A stretch of DNA of 7,362 nt, taken from NCBI GenBank assembly GCA_026710525.1, contig JAPOQT010000029.1, positions 1 to 7,362 on the forward strand, read 5' to 3'. The translations under genes were made by a program, and so were the position numbers. The DNA is from Pseudomonadota bacterium. Its GTDB lineage: Bacteria > Bdellovibrionota_B > Oligoflexia > Oligoflexales > Bin106. Each line of letters starts with the position of its first letter. The first letter of the stretch is position 1. Shown here one piece after another: positions 1 to 5,379 of the stretch. The notes under the pieces are model-generated. The model was given only the letters and a program-made list of their open reading frames with translations. It did no database searches and was not told where the DNA came from.

Positions 1-2
1 AT

Positions 3-62
3 ATTTTTCCCGATGGAATGAAAGTCTCTCTGGCAAATCGTAACATCAATCAACTCCTATAA
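3..62 (+). CDS. possible 3' end of an upstream gene (partial, unidentified)
   Basis: A reading frame enters from the left edge and ends at TAA 60-62, giving about 19 residues (IFPDGMKVSLANRNINQLL). The composition looks protein-like and it stops just where the repetitive, AT-rich leader begins, which would suit the tail of an upstream gene. A second frame is also open to TAA 41-43, so the choice is uncertain. The fragment is too short to assign to a family. No terminator hairpin with a T-run follows it, so read-through toward the MoxR gene cannot be excluded. Confidence 0.22.
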   Translation: MFPDGMKVSLANRNINQLL

Positions 63-136
63 CTGTTATAACTGTCATTTTTTATTATGTCTGTTATTAT
101 GTCTGTCATGCTCTTGTTTTTGTTAATCACTGTTAT
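58..136 (+). repeat. cluster of short direct repeats sharing WCTGTYAT
   Basis: Two perfect head-to-tail duplications lie here: TATAACTGT at 58-66 and 67-75, and TTATTATGTCTG at 82-93 and 94-105. Across them a shared octamer, [A/T]CTGT[T/C]AT, occurs on the same strand at 62-69, 71-78, 90-97, 102-109 and 129-136. The first duplication also creates the odd palindrome TATAAC-T-GTTATA (58-70) and the even palindrome GTTATAAC (65-72). The last octamer overlaps the proposed extended -10 element. The position, just upstream of and into a promoter candidate for a single downstream operon, suits a binding array for a regulator. That role is inference; I do not recognise the motif as the site of a known regulator. 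Confidence 0.6.
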
Positions 137-139
137 GAT
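114..139 (+). promoter_or_regulatory. candidate extended -10 promoter for the operon
   Basis: TATGAT at 134-139 is preceded by TG at 131-132 with one intervening base, matching an extended -10 element. A poor -35-like TTGTTT sits at 114-119, but the 14-base spacer is too short for ordinary sigma-70 spacing, so recognition would rely on the extended -10. Transcription would begin near 146 and leave a leader of about 180 bases before the MoxR start. A weaker alternative lies nearer the gene: TTGATT 219-224 with AATATA 243-248, an 18-base spacer. Neither has been tested. Confidence 0.33.
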
Positions 140-323
140 AGAACAAAGACCTGATGATCCTTCATCCGTGCTCATGATGAGATGAGTTTTCTTTCAACGT
201 TCCGATAAAACAACCTCATTGATTTACCGAAACCCTCACTGGAATATAAAGCAAAAACTGTGCCAACGATGCCATGTGCCCTCCTGGCTGTAAGGTACTC
301 ACCACAAAAATATAGGATCATCT
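140..323 (+). other. untranslated leader / intergenic stretch before the MoxR gene
   Basis: Together with the repeat cluster this completes the roughly 260 to 320 gene-free bases at the left of the window. I see no tRNA, riboswitch-like fold or terminator. Two minimal frames exist: ATG 274 with 13 codons ending at TAG 313-315, and ATG 269 with 21 codons ending at 332-334 inside the MoxR gene. Neither has a recognisable Shine-Dalgarno site, so both are probably chance. A secondary promoter-like pair (219-224 and 243-248) is the only other signal. Confidence 0.4.
314..317 (+). promoter_or_regulatory. ribosome binding site of the MoxR gene
   Basis: AGGA lies 6 bases before ATG 324, in an A-rich context. 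It supports ATG 324 as the start. Confidence 0.55.
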
Positions 324-1358
324 ATGGACCGTAACGAAGCTCATCAGTACTTGCAACAATCCCTCCGCCATATTAAACAAAGGATTATGGGCCAAGAAAA
401 TGTGATTGAGCAGCTCATTTGTTGTTTTATTGCCGGTGGTCATATTTTAATGACTGGTGCTCCTGGCTTAGGCAAAACCCTACTCGTCAAAGTTTTTTCT
501 GAGTATTTAGGATTATCATTTGGCCGTATTCAGTACACACCCGATCTGCTGCCGAGTGATATTACTGGCTCTGAGGTTATCCAATTCGATGATTCTCAAG
601 GTAAACGACATTTTGAGTTTATCCAAGGACCTATTTTCTCTCATCTCGTTCTTGCTGATGAAATTAACAGGGCATCACCACGTACCCAAGCTGCTATGCT
701 TGAATCTATGCAAGAAGGATCTGTGACCTATAATGGCAAAACATACCAGCTACCCACACCGTTTATGGTGTGTGCTACCCAAAACCCCTTTGAATCCGAA
801 GGTACTTACCCTCTCCCTGAAGCCCAGCTTGATCGCTTTCTGATTCATGCTCTCGTCGAGCATCCTAATCAAAATGATGAACTAGCTATTCTCAAAAATT
901 ATCACACTCGTGCCTCTTACCTCGTCGAGGACAACCCTGAAATGAATAAAACAGAAGTCACCAAAGAGCATATCAACACTTTGATTAGTCACGCCGAAGC
1001 TACCAAAGTATCAGATGAAATATTTGAACTAGTGAATTCCTTGGTCCGAGCCACCAGAAAACCACTTAATCATGACGGTAAAGAGGAATTATCTCATTTA
1101 AAAGTGAGATTTGGTGCTGGCCCTCGAGGAGGACTTGCTCTCATAACCACAGCTAAATCTTTAGCTTTTCTTCAAGGAGCATCAGAAGTTCGCTGGCATC
1201 ATATTAAAAAGCTTGCTTGCCCAGTCTTAAGACATAGGGTGTCGTTGCATTATAATTACGCTCGTGAATTCAAAAATATCGACGACTTCCTGAATCAACA
1301 CATGGCACAACTCGAAACAAATCATCACCTCAAAAATATTATCCAAGCAGCTAGCTAA
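324..1358 (+). CDS. MoxR-family AAA+ ATPase
   Basis: A 344-residue cytoplasmic AAA+ ATPase of the MoxR group, about the usual length. Visible motifs, in order: Walker A GAPGLGKT (45-52), the MoxR segment YTPDLLPSDITG (71-82), Walker B LVLADEIN with D112 and E113 (108-115), sensor-1 region ATQNP (151-155), the EAQLDRF motif with the likely arginine finger R171, and a sensor-2 type GAGPRG with R268 (264-269). The VLRHRV segment (301-306) is the usual C-terminal lid hallmark. All core catalytic residues are present, so it should hydrolyse ATP. MoxR proteins are thought to remodel or mature partner proteins together with VWA-domain proteins, and the next genes supply those partners. It is first in the operon, 26 bases before the DUF58 gene. 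The specific substrate is unknown; I give no symbol because moxR is used loosely. Confidence 0.95.
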   Translation: MDRNEAHQYLQQSLRHIKQRIMGQENVIEQLICCFIAGGHILMTGAPGLGKTLLVKVFSEYLGLSFGRIQYTPDLLPSDITGSEVIQFDDSQGKRHFEFIQGPIFSHLVLADEINRASPRTQAAMLESMQEGSVTYNGKTYQLPTPFMVCATQNPFESEGTYPLPEAQLDRFLIHALVEHPNQNDELAILKNYHTRASYLVEDNPEMNKTEVTKEHINTLISHAEATKVSDEIFELVNSLVRATRKPLNHDGKEELSHLKVRFGAGPRGGLALITTAKSLAFLQGASEVRWHHIKKLACPVLRHRVSLHYNYAREFKNIDDFLNQHMAQLETNHHLKNIIQAAS

Positions 1359-1384
1359 TCTCATTACTTTTATGGCTCACTATT

Positions 1385-2416
1385 ATGGCGACTTTACATG
1401 ACCTTCGTTACGATTTTCTTCTAGATCCACCTAGGAAAAAATTATCACATGTGTTGCGTCTTGGCAGTAGAGGATACTCAAGACCGTCATACCATCCTTT
1501 ACTTGAGATCACCAAACCCTTTGAGCCAGGAGAACCTAAAAAAGCCATCGATTGGCGCATGTACGCTCGAACAGATAATCTTATTGTTAAAAAAATCAAA
1601 GAACCGAGAGCCATTCCCTATGAGATTATCTGTGACCTCTCAGAGTCAATGTACTGGCCTGACCCAATAACCAAAGCAAGCCATAAAATCAAAAGCCCCC
1701 AAAAAAGCCACCTTGCCCTGCGTATCGCGTTTAATATGGCTTACAACCTACTAAGATTATCTGAGCCAGTTAAACTCTCTCTTCTATCCCCAAAACAAGT
1801 CATCACCCCTCCGACATACTCATCTCCTCATAAGAACGAAAAAGCTCCTAAGGAGTACTATTACGCCTGTTACCCTTTTGTCAGCAAACATACTCTAGAA
1901 GAGTGTTTACCATACTTATTTTTACAAGAACACGGCTCAACAGATGGCTCATTACCCCCTATTTCTGAGATTACCGAAACACTAGCGAAAAGTAGTGGCA
2001 GCCATCACCAACATAATAGGAACAGTGACATGACTATCACAGCCCTTGATAATTTAACTCATGTTATTAATAGTGACCATAACTCGCGAGTGATTTTTAT
2101 CAGTGACTTAATTTCTGAGTTCAGTCTAAACGTGACACAGAATCTTAAAGATTTGACATGTATTCATCTATTATCTGAATTAGAAAAAAATATTAATTGG
2201 CTAAAAAAATCTAGTCTATATGGCGAACACAGCAACCATCACAACCAACAAAAAACATACTATTCTTCTCGGAGTATCGAGAAGAATTATCACTTGGCAC
2301 TCACTAAGTGGTTGCAAACAATTAACTCTTCCATGAAAGCTGATTACTGTCTTATGTGGTGTGATGATTCCCTTGATTCATACCAGCAAAAGATGAAGGA
2401 GCTACTCTGGGAATAA
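1385..2416 (+). CDS. DUF58 domain protein, VWA-like
   Basis: A 343-residue soluble protein of the DUF58 family, the usual immediate neighbour of MoxR ATPases. The signature is clear: FEPGEPKKAIDWRMYAR (46-62) then LIVKKIKEPR (66-75), corresponding to the PGD-x-x-R-x-IDW-x-x-x-AR core. A VWA-like strand, CDLSESM (83-89), carries the metal-site motif DxSxS (D84, S86, S88), and FISDL (238-242) supplies a later Ser-Asp pair. No signal peptide or membrane helix is evident, so it likely works at the cytoplasmic face as an adaptor or client of the ATPase. It is somewhat longer than typical members (roughly 290 to 310), with polar inserts around 90-107, 145-160 and 183-217, and His/Asn-rich runs near 206-214 and 281-289. 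ATG 1385 has no Shine-Dalgarno sequence, so expression may depend on coupling with the gene before it. Confidence 0.9.
   Translation: MATLHDLRYDFLLDPPRKKLSHVLRLGSRGYSRPSYHPLLEITKPFEPGEPKKAIDWRMYARTDNLIVKKIKEPRAIPYEIICDLSESMYWPDPITKASHKIKSPQKSHLALRIAFNMAYNLLRLSEPVKLSLLSPKQVITPPTYSSPHKNEKAPKEYYYACYPFVSKHTLEECLPYLFLQEHGSTDGSLPPISEITETLAKSSGSHHQHNRNSDMTITALDNLTHVINSDHNSRVIFISDLISEFSLNVTQNLKDLTCIHLLSELEKNINWLKKSSLYGEHSNHHNQQKTYYSSRSIEKNYHLALTKWLQTINSSMKADYCLMWCDDSLDSYQQKMKELLWE
2262..2287 (+). other. perfect 10-bp inverted repeat inside the DUF58 gene
   Basis: ATTCTTCTCG (2262-2271) pairs perfectly with CGAGAAGAAT (2278-2287) around a 6-base loop. It lies about 130 bases before the DUF58 stop, in a poorly conserved polar region, and no T-run follows, so it is not a standard intrinsic terminator. 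It could be an mRNA processing or stability element, or chance. Confidence 0.5.
2396..2401 (+). promoter_or_regulatory. strong Shine-Dalgarno for the BatA-type gene
   Basis: AAGGAG lies within the last codons of the DUF58 gene. Counting 5 bases downstream gives CTG 2407, in frame with the BatA-type protein, and the DUF58 stop is at 2414-2416. This is the best ribosome site in the block and argues that initiation occurs upstream of the first conventional start codon of the frame (TTG 2482). Confidence 0.5.
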
Positions 2417-4614
2417 GTCTGTTAAATCTAGGATTACATGGGATCACCACATCACTTGCTGCCCTATTTGCTCTCGCTTGTTTGTTGTGGTGGCTCTGGC
2501 CACAACGCAAACATATCTACCCATTCCCTTTGCTCAGTCACTTACATTTATCCCCCAAAAAGTTATCGAACTGGCAGTGGTCAAAGCCACCGCTACTTCC
2601 CTTTCTTTGTTTTGTCCTAACTGGTCTTCTTCTACTTTTTCTTGGATTACAACCCGTCAGCTGGTGGCACTCAACCAAAAACACCCAACCTAAACAACAT
2701 CATCTTTGGCTCGTTGACCTTTCTCCTTCGGTTTCGGGATTTATTACCGCGGCTGATTACCAAAAACTTTTAATGAAAGAAGCAAGCACACTGGCACAGA
2801 ACACGACTGTTGATCTGATCACAAGTCAATATCTCGGACCATATCGATCATTTCAAGGACCAAACTTACCTGATCTCGATTTATCGTTTCATAAAGCAGG
2901 AGTCCTTGGCGCATCATTCCTCGCAACAGCTGAATACCAACAAAAATTCTATAGTCACATTAAAGTATTTTCTGACTTCGATGCTGAAAGTTGGCCGCCT
3001 GAGCTGATGACACAGTTATCAAATCGTCTTCGTAGCTCGATTCAGTTGGTTTGGTTAAGTCAAGATCATAGCGAAAAAAAACATCTCAGTACTCAACAAA
3101 AAAGACTCAGCAATGTGTTTGTGAAACATGTTGACACACCCCTCGCAGCACATAAATCCCAATTCACTGTGATTCTTGAACGCTCAACTCCTCATTACCT
3201 TGCAGAGCCACCACCTTTTAGTCTGTCAGGTGAACTCCGCTGGCAGGAATTATCAATATCACCCACTTACAGCCCTAAAACTGTGTCCTTTTATTTTCCT
3301 GAAAACGTGACCACTTTAGCTGTTCCCATAACTTTAGATTTCGTTGATAACGAAACAGACACGAAAGCAAGAGAGGGCGATCCACACGCAAACAAACACT
3401 ACCTCATTACCCTCGACCTGGCCGACGCCATCTCTTTGGATAACACCTACTTCGGTACTCATAAACAACCGCAAAAAGTCTTAATGATTTCTCCCACCCT
3501 AGGAGAAGGATCCCTCACTGATCCTCTAGCTGCTCATATCGTCTCATTACAGATTCTTGGATACCAGGTAACAAGATGGGATGAACTACCGACACAAAAA
3601 GGGACCTCCCCCATAGATTATGGTCATGATTATGTGATGATCTACCTGCCAAAGTTTTTAACTCCTTTCGCCAGTAACTCTGGAGACAGAGTTGGTCAAA
3701 ATCTCGCCAGCTCTGTCTGTGATAATATGCCCAAAACCCAGACACTGTTCTTATTGCCCCTGACAAATCTCGACTCACCGACCATTCTTTGTGACTGTTT
3801 GACAAAATTTACTCAAACAGCTACTCATCCCTTGTCATGTAGCAAGGATATTAGTGATATTGATTCCTTAAGAGAATTTTTTGATCGCCATGATTTCCGT
3901 GGCTTGGGAGGAGATCTACTGGTACCAAAATCACAGCCTTTTTATCTTAAAGCCCTCAACATGGATGATGGCAAGCCAGCTTATCTCTTTATCTCTTTAA
4001 CAGCTCTTAATCCATTTGGCTCAAGAAGCTCTAATACGATTAATCATGCACGCCTGCCTTTTTTCTTTCAGTCAATTTTACAACTCACGATTCCTACTGT
4101 AGCGCCAAAAGACAGAATATCTCCCTCCTCCTCAGCCTTGAAAAACCTGGAGATCATTGCCCGATTTCTCGAGGAAGGTTATTTGGCAAACAACTCATCA
4201 GCATTACTTTCTCCCTCTCAAGCTATCAGAGATATTACTCGTGTTATGCAACAACTTGGTCTGACCGAATGGCCACATAACAAAATAGGGGACCCCAATG
4301 CTGTCACAAATCAGTTGACTAGGTTTGACCGACAAAATGTGCCTCCATCTGAAAGTGTGATCACCCTCAATCAAGGTTTATCTCAATTATCCTTATCACC
4401 CACTCAAACACCAGCCACCGGAGCAAACAAAAAATCTACCTCTATGATCACAGTGGCAAAAAATCAGCACCTACCTCATGGGATAACAGAGACTACCGCC
4501 ATACTACTTTTACTTATATTTATGTTAGTGCTAGCCTTATGCCTAATTGAAATAGGCTATGATATACGCCAAATCATGACCACAGCCAACCATGTTCCTA
4601 AGGATCCTCGATGA
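2407..4614 (+). CDS. BatA-type membrane protein with VWA-like and amidotransferase-like domains
   Basis: About 735 residues if started at CTG 2407, or 710 from the conventional TTG 2482. The upstream start is preferred because it has AAGGAG 5 bases before it and restores the first membrane helix, ending ALFALACLLWWLW, which TTG 2482 would cut. Numbering below is from 2482. The N-terminus resembles the double-transmembrane BatA domain: helix one, then PQRKHIYPFPLLSHL, then helix two (about 38-58). A VWA-like domain follows with DLSPS (D79, S81, S83) and a later SDFD (164-167). A beta-rich segment ends at DNT (320-322). An alpha/beta amidotransferase-like domain starts at KVLMISP (332-338) and includes a DDG-x-PA motif (495-500). 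A final helix spans about 672-691. The DUF4159 gene overlaps its stop, suggesting a joint membrane complex served by the MoxR ATPase. BatA itself is much shorter, so the bat name is not applied. The domain order matches, from memory, the N-terminal part of fused BatA-DUF4159 proteins of alphaproteobacteria. Confidence 0.85.
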   Translation: MGISLLNLGLHGITTSLAALFALACLLWWLWPQRKHIYPFPLLSHLHLSPKKLSNWQWSKPPLLPFLCFVLTGLLLLFLGLQPVSWWHSTKNTQPKQHHLWLVDLSPSVSGFITAADYQKLLMKEASTLAQNTTVDLITSQYLGPYRSFQGPNLPDLDLSFHKAGVLGASFLATAEYQQKFYSHIKVFSDFDAESWPPELMTQLSNRLRSSIQLVWLSQDHSEKKHLSTQQKRLSNVFVKHVDTPLAAHKSQFTVILERSTPHYLAEPPPFSLSGELRWQELSISPTYSPKTVSFYFPENVTTLAVPITLDFVDNETDTKAREGDPHANKHYLITLDLADAISLDNTYFGTHKQPQKVLMISPTLGEGSLTDPLAAHIVSLQILGYQVTRWDELPTQKGTSPIDYGHDYVMIYLPKFLTPFASNSGDRVGQNLASSVCDNMPKTQTLFLLPLTNLDSPTILCDCLTKFTQTATHPLSCSKDISDIDSLREFFDRHDFRGLGGDLLVPKSQPFYLKALNMDDGKPAYLFISLTALNPFGSRSSNTINHARLPFFFQSILQLTIPTVAPKDRISPSSSALKNLEIIARFLEEGYLANNSSALLSPSQAIRDITRVMQQLGLTEWPHNKIGDPNAVTNQLTRFDRQNVPPSESVITLNQGLSQLSLSPTQTPATGANKKSTSMITVAKNQHLPHGITETTAILLLLIFMLVLALCLIEIGYDIRQIMTTANHVPKDPR
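4600..4604 (+). promoter_or_regulatory. ribosome binding site of the DUF4159 gene
   Basis: AAGGA lies 6 bases before ATG 4611, inside the end of the preceding gene. Combined with the ATGA stop-start overlap it indicates coupled translation. Confidence 0.6.
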
Positions 4615-5357
4615 TAAGAACAATACAACGGCAACTGGCTCTTATTTTCATCGCCACTACTTATGGTTATTACTTAGCTGGTGGGTTCTTTTGTCCTCAG
4701 GTCCTGTCTTTTGAATTTGTTATCTTAGCTGAAAATCAAAGTGATAAAGGTCAGGGAGCACCCATATTTTCTGAGTTTATCCGCACCCTTAAATCCTATA
4801 CCAGTATAGAACCAGGTCAAAAAACAAAAGTTGTCGCTGCGAGCTTAAGGGATCTTTATGATTACCCCCTATTATTTGCTCGTGTCGATCAAGTCCAGTC
4901 CCAAGATGATCCAAAGATCTTAGGGCACAAAATAGTCAAATGGCTACTTGCTGGTGGCACACTGATTATGGAAGGCACAGCATCTCGAAGAGAGTTAGAC
5001 ACACTGGTTGACCATTCATATTTCAAAAGCCAAAAGGAAAAAACCTGGAAAGTGATCTCACCGGACCATGAACTCACCCGGAGTTTTTTCCTACTGAAGA
5101 ACTTACCCATATGCCCATCACATACCTGGCGAGAATATCGCAGTGACGGCAGAATGATGATTCTCCATACCCCCACTGGTTTTTTACACTCAGCATCTGA
5201 TGAACACAGATCTGCTCCCGTTGGTTGTTTTGCTAATCAAGCTAATTATCAAGAAAATCTTAAGCGAACACTCATTAATCTCATTATGGTGATCCTAACA
5301 ACGGATTATAAAAAAGATCAAATACACCTGCCTGAGATTCTTAAAAGAATCAGATAA
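4611..5357 (+). CDS. DUF4159 domain protein
   Basis: A 248-residue protein with a hydrophobic N-terminus (about 8-27) that looks like a signal anchor or signal peptide, which would place the rest outside the cytoplasm; no lipobox is seen. It matches DUF4159: FEFVILAEN (34-42), the DLYDYPLLFARVD core (81-93), LLAGGTLIMEG (112-122), the FLLKNLP segment (160-166), and the C-terminal TTDYKKDQIHLPEILKRI (230-247), which resembles the family ending in which a Y-K-A-D-Q-V-H type motif closes the domain. DUF4159 has a glutamine-amidotransferase-like fold without a known activity. In many relatives, as I recall them, this domain is the C-terminal part of the BatA-type protein; here it is a separate gene sharing ATGA with it, so the products likely act together. 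A short inverted repeat, GATTCT/AGAATC (5336-5351), ends just before its stop without a T-run. Confidence 0.85.
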   Translation: MIRTIQRQLALIFIATTYGYYLAGGFFCPQVLSFEFVILAENQSDKGQGAPIFSEFIRTLKSYTSIEPGQKTKVVAASLRDLYDYPLLFARVDQVQSQDDPKILGHKIVKWLLAGGTLIMEGTASRRELDTLVDHSYFKSQKEKTWKVISPDHELTRSFFLLKNLPICPSHTWREYRSDGRMMILHTPTGFLHSASDEHRSAPVGCFANQANYQENLKRTLINLIMVILTTDYKKDQIHLPEILKRIR

Positions 5358-5379
5358 ACCAATTAACCCGAGTGTGGCT

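Noticed and set aside
58..109. CRISPR-like or origin iteron array
   Set aside because: Units are only 8 to 12 bases and irregularly spaced, with no spacers, no cas gene, and no replication gene nearby.
274..315. 13-codon leader frame (MCPPGCKVLTTKI) whose stop overlaps the MoxR ribosome site
   Set aside because: Attractive as a leader peptide, but there is no ribosome site, no run of a regulatory amino acid, and no paired terminator hairpin.
2438..2620. 60-codon frame with ATG 2438 and AGGA just upstream
   Set aside because: Its product is low-complexity and not membrane-like, while the overlapping frame encodes the BatA-type helices. Kept only as a clue to the start problem.
3515..3805. 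Minus-strand 96-codon frame
   Set aside because: It lies wholly inside the BatA-type gene, has no family features, and is antisense to a conserved domain.
4889..5176. Minus-strand 95-codon frame
   Set aside because: Antisense to conserved DUF4159 motifs; no recognisable domain or expression signal.
5336..5351. Hairpin GATTCT/AGAATC at the end of the DUF4159 gene as a terminator
   Set aside because: The stem is AT-rich and short, no T-run follows, and the next gene begins 22 bases after the stop.
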